From contig PEXL01000018.1 of NCBI GenBank assembly GCA_002779065.1, positions 1-12,848 on the forward strand: a stretch of DNA of 12,848 nucleotides. Reading direction: 5' to 3'. Made by a program: the position numbers and the translations under genes. This DNA comes from Candidatus Diapherotrites archaeon CG08_land_8_20_14_0_20_34_12 (GTDB lineage: Archaea > Iainarchaeota > Iainarchaeia > Iainarchaeales > 0-14-0-20-34-12). The notes under the pieces were generated by a model. It made no database searches. It worked only from the letters and a program-made list of their open reading frames with translations, and was not told where the DNA came from. Numbering within the stretch: the first letter of the stretch is position 1; every line of letters starts with the position of its first letter. Positions 6,301 through 11,885 of this stretch are shown one piece after another.

Positions 6301-6948
6301 AATGGAATTAGCGTAAGAAAGGCAGATGTTGGGAACGTAACCAAAAAAGATGTTGTTGAAGCAGTAAGTGTAAAGGAAAATGATATTTATAATGCAGTAA
6401 TTTTTTGTTTTAATTCCAATATTGAAAAAGCTGCGGAAGAAGAAGCAAAAACTTTAGGAATCAAAATATTTAAAGGAGATGTCATATACACCTTGCTAGA
6501 GGAATACAAAGAATGGGTTGATGACCAAAAGAAACATGAAAAAGAGATTAAGCGAGCACAACTTGTGTATCCTGCAAAAATAAAGGTATTGCCAGGGCAT
6601 ATTTTTAGAAATTCTGGGCCAGCAATATTTGGAATTGAGGTACTAGCCGGAAAATTAAAGCCAAAAGTCATGCTAGTGAATAAGGGGAAAACAATTGGTT
6701 TGCTTGAATCCATACAAAATGAAGGGAAAAATATAGATAAAGCTGAAAGAGGGAATAGAGTAGCTATCTCAGTAAGCAAAGCAAATGCTGAAAAGCATTT
6801 CAAGGAAAATGATATTCTTTATGTTTATATTCCGGAAAAACAGTTTGCGGATATAGAAAAATATTTGGAAATGGATGAGGAAACAAAAGAAGCATTTGAG
6901 GAAATTAAAAATGCCGCATCCAAAGAAAAAGAAAATGAGGATGAATAA
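3349..6948 (+). CDS. infB: Translation initiation factor aIF5B (IF2-type GTPase), intein-containing precursor
   Basis: A 1199-residue precursor. Removing residues 18-632 (the intein) leaves 584 residues, a normal archaeal aIF5B, the GTPase that joins ribosomal subunits. The N-extein is only 17 residues and ends GHIDHGK; the C-extein begins with Thr633, so splicing restores the P-loop GHIDHGKT. Other G motifs follow: IGATEVP (switch I), DTPGHAAF at 690-697 (G3), NKID at 744-747 (G4) and SAIVGEG (G5). Domain II begins around GKGTVLEVKEERGLGITVDV, and domains III/IV complete the factor (REDXXX-type signatures replaced by VLPGHIFRNSGPAIFGIEV). The tail is acidic and lysine-rich. The ATG follows GAGG about 12 bases upstream. 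Without splicing the factor cannot bind GTP. S6e follows after 19 bases. Confidence 0.96.
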   Translation: MIRQPIITVLGHIDHGKCISGDSQIFLANGRIKTIKALFEEFKDKAEILLDDDGIALQLRENLYAFGEENGKIKPVLISHIWKLKKERLMAIKTRTGGSIKTTPEHPFLTIDKNFSIIYKQAKDVEIREYVAVPAETKVTINAKGFDEIKAMFIEKLAENPEILIFVDNELNIEIKTAMANINISANGLISNQYHAFKNNRFRLNEFIPLARQLGIKPETIYEHTKCIKHSSKKQRASHRSTKIELPKTEKEFKEMLYVIGMIWGDGSLQNAQLNSNDAELLKKYKEFFENSLKVKCGVCRKRTCYEAQQYGWKTFKVMLESVFDFPTKNKCESITCPQILQEMPNEYIAPFIQGYFDTDGYVDRNAAVEVSSASESMITGLNYLLFRFGINSKIYTKTGLGKKYYVLHISGRNAINSFVNQINFSLKRKRDRLNTDKTTTNRVFELTPISGTEIANLRKGLSILATELRIPYLKKIESYEMISIPCLKKFTKSVQAIIGKEEFQKKLAEKIRVLELLKEERVYGELYKTANITHRRLVNYILGFKNDGFLIESNKKYKTSPYGIETLNKWHGFGKNKVQKQLLNLINIVESELRFVQVINTEEIANTEEFVYDLTQPKTHNFIANGFVIHNTKLLDRIRGTTLADREAGRITQHIGATEVPLRIIDKISGELIKKFGFSVNIPGLLFIDTPGHAAFTNLRKRGGSIADLAIVVVDATQGFQPQTIEAVNILKTYKTPFIVALNKIDKVSEWNSVTGSFLANEKNQTKSAQNILDEKVYQIVSLLYGFGFESERFDRITDFKKQIAIVPISAIVGEGIPEILMMLTGLSQRFLKDELEIAENAEGKGTVLEVKEERGLGITVDVILYQGSLKVSDTIVVGGKNGIIETKIRALLKPKPLSEIRDPKSKFDSVSEIFAASGIKISAPFLEEAISGSPLIKGNSPEHKQLILDEIKAIKIDTEQEGVIAKVDALGSLEAFVHLMKENGISVRKADVGNVTKKDVVEAVSVKENDIYNAVIFCFNSNIEKAAEEEAKTLGIKIFKGDVIYTLLEEYKEWVDDQKKHEKEIKRAQLVYPAKIKVLPGHIFRNSGPAIFGIEVLAGKLKPKVMLVNKGKTIGLLESIQNEGKNIDKAERGNRVAISVSKANAEKHFKENDILYVYIPEKQFADIEKYLEMDEETKEAFEEIKNAASKEKENEDE
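3400..5244 (+). mobile_element. Intein with LAGLIDADG homing endonuclease in the aIF5B P-loop
   Basis: Precursor residues 18-632 (615 residues). Block A begins with Cys18 (CISGDSQIFLANG). Block B has the TxxH motif T103-P-E-H106. The endonuclease has two LAGLIDADG motifs, VIGMIWGDG ending near 267 and FIQGYFDTDG ending at 361, each keeping its acidic residue. Block F is VYDLTQPKTHNFIANG with His621, and block G is FVIHN with penultimate His631 and terminal Asn632. The +1 residue is Thr, an acceptable nucleophile. All splicing residues are present, so I infer it is active, and probably still able to home. Around 210-224 (LARQLGIKPETIYEH) and 514-570 there are helix-turn-helix-like stretches that may bind DNA. 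Inteins at this GHxDHGK/T site are known in IF2 of Methanocaldococcus and Pyrococcus. Confidence 0.95.
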
Positions 6949-6967
6949 TTTAATTAGGTGATAAAAG

Positions 6968-7366
6968 ATGAACATTGTCATATCAGATCCTGAAACAAGG
7001 AAAGCATATAGCAAAAAAATAGAAAAGCCAGCATTTGTTGGCAAAAAAATAAAAGATAAAGTAAATCTTGGAGACATTGGACTAGATGGCTATGAGGCAG
7101 TAATAACAGGCGGCAGCGACAAGGATGGGGTGCCAATGAATTACAGATTAGAGGGGATTGCAAGAAAAAAGAAATTAATGACTCCGGGAATAGGCTTCAA
7201 AAGCAAGGTAAAGGGAATAAGAATTAAAAGAACTGTAAGAGGAAATACTGTTGGAGCAGACATTCATCAGTTAAATGTTAAGGTAACAAAAAAAGGTTCA
7301 AAAAAATTAGAAGAAATATTCCCGGCAAAAAAGAAACCTAAGGAAGAAGCTATAGTAAAGACATAA
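6968..7366 (+). CDS. rps6e: 30S ribosomal protein S6e
   Basis: A 132-residue small-subunit protein of the S6e family, which lies on the right foot of the subunit. Family features are NIVISDPETRKAYSKKIE at the start, the signature ITGGSDKDGVPM around 46-57, and KVKGIRIKRTVRGNTVGADIHQLNVKV. The C-terminus is a short Lys-rich tail; the long phosphorylated tail of eukaryotic S6 is absent, as expected in archaea. AGGTGA ends 6-7 bases before the ATG. It follows aIF5B by 19 bases and precedes aIF2-gamma, an arrangement seen in many archaea. The 143 bases after it hold two competing hairpins and a TATA-like box. Confidence 0.95.
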   Translation: MNIVISDPETRKAYSKKIEKPAFVGKKIKDKVNLGDIGLDGYEAVITGGSDKDGVPMNYRLEGIARKKKLMTPGIGFKSKVKGIRIKRTVRGNTVGADIHQLNVKVTKKGSKKLEEIFPAKKKPKEEAIVKT

Positions 7367-7384
7367 AGATTAAAACCAAATAGG

Positions 7385-7440
7385 GGTCTTTACTATCTAA
7401 CAAAAGACCATAAAAGTTTCAAGATTAGAGTCTTTTGTTA
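7385..7440 (+). promoter_or_regulatory. Two mutually exclusive hairpins between S6e and aIF2-gamma
   Basis: GGTCTTT at 7385-7391 can pair with AAAGACC at 7403-7409 (7 bp, 11-nt loop). TAACAAAAGAC at 7398-7408 can pair with GTCTTTTGTTA at 7430-7440 (11 bp, 21-nt loop). The middle strand is shared, so only one can form. The longer one could act as the S6e terminator or as a cruciform next to the following TATA box. If transcription reads through, the pair could act as an attenuator-like switch for aIF2-gamma. The pairings are seen; their role is inferred. Confidence 0.45.
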
Positions 7441-7446
7441 TAAATA
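7438..7446 (+). promoter_or_regulatory. Candidate TATA box for aIF2-gamma
   Basis: TTATAAATA is a good match to the archaeal TATA box and lies in the gene-free gap after S6e. A start about 25 bases downstream (near 7468) would give a leader of roughly 40 nt before ATG 7510. It abuts the 3' arm of the hairpin above, so that hairpin would not be part of this transcript. Confidence 0.45.
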
Positions 7447-7509
7447 AAAACAAATGCTAGCAGAATAATTAGAATAACTAGTGCTATATTGCTAAATAAT
7501 TGTGAAAAG

Positions 7510-8751
7510 ATGAAAGAAGTAAAACATAAGGAAAAAGAAGTGAAAGATGCTAAGGAAGCAAAGGAATTGCTTCAGCCAGAGGCAAACATAGGCATGATTG
7601 GCCATGTTGATTCTGGAAAAACTAGTTTGGTCAGGGCCATAACCGGCGTATGGACCGATACTCACAGCGAGGAATTGAAAAGGGGAATTTCAATCAGGAT
7701 AGGGTATGCTGATGTTGATATTTACAAATGCCCAAAATGCAGAACAGAACATTACTCTATTGATAAAACATGCCCTAATTGCAAAGGAAAATCTGAATAT
7801 TTGAGAACTGTTTCATTTGTTGATGCTCCTGGCCATGAAACATTAATGATGACAATGTTAAGCGGAGCTATACTAATGGATGGCGCAATATTGGTGATCG
7901 CAGCAAATGAGGAATGCCCTCAACCACAAACAATTGAACATATAGCAGCCATAACAATTAATGGGGTAAAGAATCTCATTATTGCCCAAAATAAAATTGA
8001 CTTAGTAAGCAAGGAAGAAGCATTAAAGAATTATAAACAGATTAAGGATTTCCTTGCAAAAACACCATATAAAGATGCACCAATTATCCCGACAGCCGCA
8101 AATTTAAGAGGAAATTTATCATACTTACTTGAAGCAATTGAGGAATATATTCCGACCCCAAAATATGAATTAAATAAACCAATGAAAATGTTTTGTGTTC
8201 GATCTTTCGATATTAATAGGCCAGGGACAAAAGTAAAGGATTTGAGGGGCGGGGTTCTTGGCGGATCTATACTTCAAGGTAAATTAAATGTCGGGGATAA
8301 AGTAGAAATATTGCCTGGCATGGATAATAAGAAATTTTTGACTGAGGTAAGGGGCATAAGCACTAGCAAGGGAAAGATTAAAACTACGAGAGCTGGCGGT
8401 TTATTGGCAATTGAAACAGCTTTAGATCCAAGCATTGCAAGCAATGATAAATTCAGGGGGCAAATTATTGCAGCACCGGGCTTGTTGAATGACTCAGTTA
8501 AGAGCATTGAATTTGAATTTAACCAATTAGATCGCACTTTAATAAATGAAGATTATACTTTGGTAATAAATGAGCAGATTGTTTTGGTAATTGGTGCGAT
8601 GCCTGTTGTTGGAATAATAAAAAATATAAAAGGAAAAAATATTAGTTGTGTTTTAAATCATGCAATGGTTGTAGAAAAAGGGCAGAAGATTGCAATAAGC
8701 AAAAGAAAAAGCCTAAAGTGGAGATTAATTGGATATGGCATTGTCAAATAA
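7510..8751 (+). CDS. eif2g: Translation initiation factor aIF2 subunit gamma
   Basis: A 413-residue GTPase, the core of the aIF2 heterotrimer that carries initiator Met-tRNA to the small subunit. G1 is GHVDSGKT at 31-38. Switch I includes RGISIRIGYA at 58-67. A zinc knuckle has Cys74/Cys77 and Cys88/Cys91. G3 is DAPGHE at 105-110 and G4 is NKID at 161-164, followed by beta-barrel domains II (IPTPKYELNKPMKMFCVRSFDINRPG onward) and III. Length matches the family. I chose ATG 7510 over the in-frame TTG 7489 because GTGAAAAG directly precedes it. The first 22 residues are a Lys/Glu-rich extension before the G domain. Its last 17 bases overlap the PIN gene, suggesting translational coupling. Confidence 0.96.
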   Translation: MKEVKHKEKEVKDAKEAKELLQPEANIGMIGHVDSGKTSLVRAITGVWTDTHSEELKRGISIRIGYADVDIYKCPKCRTEHYSIDKTCPNCKGKSEYLRTVSFVDAPGHETLMMTMLSGAILMDGAILVIAANEECPQPQTIEHIAAITINGVKNLIIAQNKIDLVSKEEALKNYKQIKDFLAKTPYKDAPIIPTAANLRGNLSYLLEAIEEYIPTPKYELNKPMKMFCVRSFDINRPGTKVKDLRGGVLGGSILQGKLNVGDKVEILPGMDNKKFLTEVRGISTSKGKIKTTRAGGLLAIETALDPSIASNDKFRGQIIAAPGLLNDSVKSIEFEFNQLDRTLINEDYTLVINEQIVLVIGAMPVVGIIKNIKGKNISCVLNHAMVVEKGQKIAISKRKSLKWRLIGYGIVK

Positions 8752-9121
8752 AAAAAATATTGTTGCGCTTGACACAAATATTTTATTTTCAATAAGCCAG
8801 TATAAAATTGATATTTTTGATGAAATAGAAAGGTTACTTGGAAAAACAAATTTTGTAATTACTGAAGCAATAGATGCTGAATTAGATAAATTATCTAAAA
8901 AAAACAAGAAAGAAGTTAACATAGCAAGGGAAGTAATTGCTAAAAAAAATGTGAAGAAAGTGAAAACAGAAAGCAAAATAGCTGATACTTCCTTGGTTGA
9001 GCTGGCAAAGCAGGGCTATATAATAGCCACTGCTGATAAAGCCTTGAAGAAACGCATAAAAGACTATGGTGGAACGTTAATTTATCTAAGGCAGAAAAAA
9101 TACCTTGAGATGGATAATTAG
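8735..9121 (+). CDS. PIN-domain nuclease, Fcf1/Utp24-like or VapC-like
   Basis: A 128-residue single PIN domain. Metal-binding acids fit the family: Asp13 in VALDTNILF, Glu44 or Glu49 in ITEAIDAELDKL, Asp84 in KIADTSL and Asp101 in IATADKALKKR. PIN proteins next to aIF2-gamma and RpoE1 in archaea are usually classed with Fcf1/Utp24, the nuclease of 18S rRNA maturation in eukaryotes, so a role in rRNA processing is more likely than a toxin role. No antitoxin gene adjoins it. ATG 8735 overlaps the end of aIF2-gamma by 17 bases in another frame; GTGGAG at 8718-8723 precedes it by 11. TTG 8729 (5-base spacing) is an alternative start adding two residues. Substrate is inferred from context only. 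Confidence 0.85.
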   Translation: MALSNKKNIVALDTNILFSISQYKIDIFDEIERLLGKTNFVITEAIDAELDKLSKKNKKEVNIAREVIAKKNVKKVKTESKIADTSLVELAKQGYIIATADKALKKRIKDYGGTLIYLRQKKYLEMDN

Positions 9122-9129
9122 GGTTTTTT
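9122..9129 (+). terminator. Candidate U-run terminator after the PIN gene
   Basis: The bases immediately after the stop codon read GGTTTTTT (run of six T at 9124-9129). Archaeal termination commonly needs only such a U-run without a hairpin. It stands between the PIN gene and a new TATA-like region, at a natural unit boundary. Confidence 0.4.
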
Positions 9130-9142
9130 AACATAAAAAAAG

Positions 9143-9178
9143 TTTAAAAATCTACATAATCGTAGACTATATATATTA
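9143..9178 (+). promoter_or_regulatory. AT-rich promoter region for RpoE1-Spt4-S24e-S27ae
   Basis: Two TATA-like boxes are visible: TTTAAAAA at 9143-9150 and CTATATATATT at 9168-9178. Each would give a start between 9172 and 9203, before ATG 9223. Further down, AAGATA-GT-TATCTT at 9189-9202 is a small palindrome that could be an operator, though 6-bp AT-rich arms are weak evidence. Confidence 0.45.
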
Positions 9179-9222
9179 TTATATTGAAAAGATAGTTATC
9201 TTGCAATAGTGAAGGTGCTAAA

Positions 9223-9864
9223 ATGTACAAGATTGTTAAAGTAAAGGATAAGATTAGAATTCCACCACAAAGGTTTGGAAAAGACCTTACTCAGGCTATT
9301 ATAGACCTGACTAGGGAACAATATGAAGGAGTAATAGATGAAGATGTTGGCATTGTTGTTGCTGTAACAAATGCTAAAAAAACAGGCCATGGCTATGTTG
9401 TTTTAGGAGATGGGGCAGCTTATTATGAAACTGAAGTAGAAATGCTTGTTTATAAGCCATCAATGCATGAACTAATTGAAGGAATTGTAAATGAAACAAC
9501 AGAATTCGGTGCATTTGTAAGTGTTGGGCCAATGGAAGGGCTTGTACATGTAAGCCAAATGATGGATGAATATATTGATTATGATTCAAAAAACAATTCG
9601 TTTGTCGGAAAGGAAACAAAAAGATCATTAGGTTCAAGCGACAGTGTACTTGCAAGGGTTGTTACAATAAGTTTAAAGAGCACTATTGCAGATTCAAAAA
9701 TAGGTTTAACAATGAGGCAGCCATTTTTGGGAAAGAAGGAATGGATTGAAACCGAAATAAAAGATGCTAAAGAAGGAAAAGAAAAAGTGAAAAAAGGCAA
9801 AGATGCAAAGAAAACAGAAGAAAAACCTGAAAAGAGAAAGGAAACAAAGGAAAAAAGAAAATAA
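9223..9864 (+). CDS. rpoE1: RNA polymerase subunit RpoE1 (Rpb7)
   Basis: A 213-residue stalk subunit that pairs with RpoF and contacts emerging RNA. The start MYKIVKVKDKIRIPPQRFGKD and the N-terminal RNP-like domain (to about 80) match Rpb7. An S1 domain follows: IEGIVNETTEFGAFVSVGPMEGLVHVSQM at 85-113, through SKIGLTMRQP at 158-167. Residues 175-213 are a Lys/Glu-rich tail beyond the usual end of the S1 domain, so the protein is longer than the typical 180-190. GGTG at 9214-9217 stands before the ATG. Spt4 follows after 16 bases; the rpoE1-spt4 pair is standard in archaea. Confidence 0.95.
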   Translation: MYKIVKVKDKIRIPPQRFGKDLTQAIIDLTREQYEGVIDEDVGIVVAVTNAKKTGHGYVVLGDGAAYYETEVEMLVYKPSMHELIEGIVNETTEFGAFVSVGPMEGLVHVSQMMDEYIDYDSKNNSFVGKETKRSLGSSDSVLARVVTISLKSTIADSKIGLTMRQPFLGKKEWIETEIKDAKEGKEKVKKGKDAKKTEEKPEKRKETKEKRK

Positions 9865-9880
9865 TTAAAGGTGAGCTATA

Positions 9881-10078
9881 ATGGCTAATTATGGAAAAGC
9901 TTGCAGAGATTGTAGAAAAGTGATTGAAGAAGGAACTGAATGCCCTGCTTGTCATGGCAAATCATTTACTACATTCTGGAAAGGCTATGTTGTAATACTT
10001 GATCCTGAGAAATCAGAAATAGCAAAAAAGATGGGCATAGCCCAAGTAGGGAAACATGCTCTAAGACTTAGCAGATAG
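9881..10078 (+). CDS. spt4: Transcription elongation factor Spt4 (RpoE'')
   Basis: A 65-residue zinc protein that binds Spt5 and makes the polymerase processive. Zinc ligands are Cys8, Cys11, Cys21 and Cys24 (ACRDCRKV and ECPACHG). The segment SFTTFWKGYVVILDPEKSEIAKKMG is the Spt5-facing strand with the acidic patch, and the end GKHALRLSR is typical. GGTGA lies 6 bases before the ATG. It follows RpoE1 closely, and the S24e ribosome-binding site overlaps its stop region. Length is typical for archaeal Spt4 (about 60-65). Confidence 0.95.
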   Translation: MANYGKACRDCRKVIEEGTECPACHGKSFTTFWKGYVVILDPEKSEIAKKMGIAQVGKHALRLSR

Positions 10079-10088
10079 GGTGAATTTC

Positions 10089-10433
10089 ATGGATGTAAGA
10101 ATTTTGGATGAAAACGATAATAAAGTACTGAAACGAAAGGAAATTAAATTTGAAGTGCATGGCTTGAAGACAAGTCCGAGCAGAAAAGATTTGATAAAAA
10201 AAATTGCCGCATTGAAAAATGCAAAAGAAGAAAATGTTATAATTGGAAAAATTCTTCACAAATTTGGTGAAACAAAAATAAAAGCTGACGCGAGAATTTA
10301 TGCAAACAAGGAAGACCTAAAAAAAATTGAAGTAAAACCTGTTGTAAGAGTGCATTTTGGCGTAGAAAAAAAAGCTGAAGTTAAGAAAGAAGAGACTCCA
10401 GCAGCTGCAGGGAAAAAAGAAAAGAAAAAATAA
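10089..10433 (+). CDS. rps24e: 30S ribosomal protein S24e
   Basis: A 114-residue small-subunit protein. The family core is DENDNKVLKRKEIKFEVHG, then TSPSRKDLIKKIAALKNAKEENVIIGKI and the KFGETKIKADARIYANKEDLKKIE region. The last 25 residues are a Lys/Glu/Ala tail. I chose ATG 10089 rather than GTG 10080, because that GTG is part of the ribosome-binding site GGGTGA, 5 bases before the ATG. The gap to Spt4 is 10 bases. A GTP-dependent dephospho-CoA kinase (DUF359) gene that commonly lies between spt4 and rps24e in archaea is absent here. Confidence 0.94.
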   Translation: MDVRILDENDNKVLKRKEIKFEVHGLKTSPSRKDLIKKIAALKNAKEENVIIGKILHKFGETKIKADARIYANKEDLKKIEVKPVVRVHFGVEKKAEVKKEETPAAAGKKEKKK

Positions 10434-10474
10434 ATTTTAAAATTGATCAGAAATAATTTTAAAGAGTGAATTAT

Positions 10475-10648
10475 ATGGCTGAAAAAAAAGAAAAAAAGAA
10501 TTCAAAATCAAGCTACTATAAAGTAGAAGCAGATTCAGTAAAAAGAACAAGAAAAAATTGCCCTAAGTGCGGAGCAGGCATTTTTATGGCAGAGCATAAA
10601 GATAGGCACAGCTGCGGCACTTGTAGTTATACTGAAATCAAGAAATAA
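10475..10648 (+). CDS. rps27ae: 30S ribosomal protein S27ae
   Basis: A 57-residue zinc-ribbon protein of the small subunit, equivalent to the ribosomal half of the eukaryotic ubiquitin fusion; no ubiquitin is attached, as usual in archaea. Zinc ligands are Cys29/Cys32 (CPKCG) and Cys47/Cys50 (SCGTC). The segment FMAEHKDRHSCGTCSYTE is the family signature. I chose ATG 10475 over GTG 10466, since GAGTGA at 10464-10469 is its ribosome-binding site. It lies 41 bases after S24e and 5 bases before the CPBP gene. Confidence 0.94.
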   Translation: MAEKKEKKNSKSSYYKVEADSVKRTRKNCPKCGAGIFMAEHKDRHSCGTCSYTEIKK

Positions 10649-10653
10649 GTATT

Positions 10654-11208
10654 ATGATAAATTATCTAATTGACTTGTTTTTTGTTGGATTTCCTTTATG
10701 GTTTAAGGCTGCTGAATTAAAAATTAAAAAGCCTTTGAACAAAAGGAAAATCCTAAAGATTTTTAATGAACTTGGGTTAAGCAAAATTTCTAGCATTGAA
10801 CTTATTAAAAAAACTCTAATATTGTTAGTAACCCTTTTTATTGCACTTATTATAATTAGTATTTTGAGTTCTTACTTTGGATTAAATGATTCTGAATTAA
10901 TAAAGGATAAAATACAATCAATCTCATCCCAAAGCACATTAATTCTAGCATATTTGTTAATCATCAGGGTCATATGCGAAGAGATATTCTTCCGTGGTTT
11001 CCTGCTTGGCAAACTCGGAAATTTCTTCCAAGCATTTTTATTTGCAATATTGCATTTTTCATATGAATCACAAATTGAAGTAATTGGTGCATTTATTTTA
11101 GGATTAATTTTGGGAAAGGCTGCAAAGGATAATAAAAACTTATTTCCAAATATCCTTGCTCATTTGATCTATAATGCAATTGTTGTTACTTTAATGGGAA
11201 TTTTATGA
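10654..11208 (+). CDS. CPBP-family intramembrane metalloprotease (Abi/CAAX-like)
   Basis: A 184-residue membrane protein. Hydrophobic stretches lie near 55-74, 95-107, 122-134, 142-156 and 168-184. The three CPBP motifs are present: EExxxR (Glu109, Glu110, Arg114 in CEEIFFRGF), FxxxH (His134 in FAILHF) and HxxxN (His170, Asn174 in HLIYN). This makes an active metalloprotease likely. It is short for the family, with few transmembrane segments before motif 1. Archaeal substrates are largely unknown; eukaryotic Rce1 cleaves CAAX proteins. It starts 5 bases after S27ae and overlaps the next gene by an ATGA, so it is tightly built into a translation operon where it is not expected. Confidence 0.88.
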   Translation: MINYLIDLFFVGFPLWFKAAELKIKKPLNKRKILKIFNELGLSKISSIELIKKTLILLVTLFIALIIISILSSYFGLNDSELIKDKIQSISSQSTLILAYLLIIRVICEEIFFRGFLLGKLGNFFQAFLFAILHFSYESQIEVIGAFILGLILGKAAKDNKNLFPNILAHLIYNAIVVTLMGIL

Positions 11209-11825
11209 TTATAAAAATTGGAAAAAATACAAAAATAGCGGCCATTCTCGGAAAGGAAATCTTAATGAATGGGGGGATCATAATTTACCCGACAGAAACA
11301 AGTTATGGTTTAGGTTGCAAAGCAACAAGCAAAAAGGCTTTGAAAAGAATTTTTGAGATAAAAAAGAGGGGGATTGGAAAGAAATTGCCGGTAATTATTT
11401 CTGGCGAAAAAATGGCCGCTGACTTTTTTATTCTTAATGCAGATGCAAAAAAACTAATTGCGAGGTTTATGCCTGGGCCATTAACTTTAATTGCAAAAGC
11501 AAAAAAAAGAATGCCTAAGGAAATTGGTTTGAACAAAGTTGCTTTCAGGATTTCTTCAAATAAATTTGCTTGCGGATTGAGCGAAGCAATTAATTGCCCG
11601 CTTGTTTCAACCAGCACAAATATTTCTGGTGAAAAAAATATTTACAAGGAAAAAGAATTGCTTGATTTTGAGCATTGTGTTGATTTAATATTTTCTGCCG
11701 GGAATTTAAAACCAAGAAAACCTTCAACAATTTATGATTTAACTGAAAATAAGATTGCCAGGGAGGGGGAAATAAAAAAAGAAATGATTGAAAAAACAAT
11801 AAATAAAAAAATAAATCATAACTAA
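11205..11825 (+). CDS. tsaC: Threonylcarbamoyl-AMP synthase, TsaC/Sua5 YrdC domain
   Basis: A 206-residue YrdC-domain protein that makes threonylcarbamoyl-AMP from threonine, bicarbonate and ATP, the first step of tRNA t6A37. Motifs are YPTETSYGLGC at 28-38, the KKRGIGKKLPV segment at 53-63, PGPLTLIAK at 90-98, STSTNISG at 135-142 and PSTIYDL at 173-179. It lacks the second Sua5 domain found in longer archaeal proteins (about 340), so it is of TsaC length with a Lys-rich tail. Its ATG overlaps the stop of the CPBP gene (ATGA), pointing to translational coupling. Kae1, the enzyme that uses its product, is the next gene after 60 bases. Confidence 0.94.
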   Translation: MIIKIGKNTKIAAILGKEILMNGGIIIYPTETSYGLGCKATSKKALKRIFEIKKRGIGKKLPVIISGEKMAADFFILNADAKKLIARFMPGPLTLIAKAKKRMPKEIGLNKVAFRISSNKFACGLSEAINCPLVSTSTNISGEKNIYKEKELLDFEHCVDLIFSAGNLKPRKPSTIYDLTENKIAREGEIKKEMIEKTINKKINHN

Positions 11826-11840
11826 AAAATTAAATAAGTA

Positions 11841-11849
11841 AAATATATT
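11841..11849 (+). promoter_or_regulatory. Candidate TATA box for kae1
   Basis: AAATATATT stands 37-45 bases before the Kae1 ATG in the 60-base gap after the TsaC-type gene. A start near 11870 would leave a leader of only about 15 nt. The ATG has no clear GGTGA-type site, only AAGG at 11873-11876, which fits a short-leader transcript. Confidence 0.4.
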
Positions 11850-11885
11850 CTAGTGTACTTGATTTAAAGATAGAAGGCTGAAAGA

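Noticed and set aside
7462..7477. Direct repeat of AGAATAA 9 bases apart before aIF2-gamma
   Set aside because: Two short AT-rich copies only; could be an operator, but nothing distinguishes it from background.
8735..9121. VapBC toxin-antitoxin system
   Set aside because: Only a PIN protein is present; neighbours are aIF2-gamma and RpoE1, with no small antitoxin gene adjoining.
10375..10433. Purine-rich run near the end of S24e as another triplex-type tract
   Set aside because: It is explained by Lys/Glu codons in the protein tail, and no matching pyrimidine tracts lie nearby.
10436..10463. 9-bp inverted repeat TTTAAAATT / AATTTTAAA between S24e and S27ae
   Set aside because: It is composed only of A and T in an AT-rich gap, and such repeats arise easily by chance or as TATA-like sequence; no supporting context.
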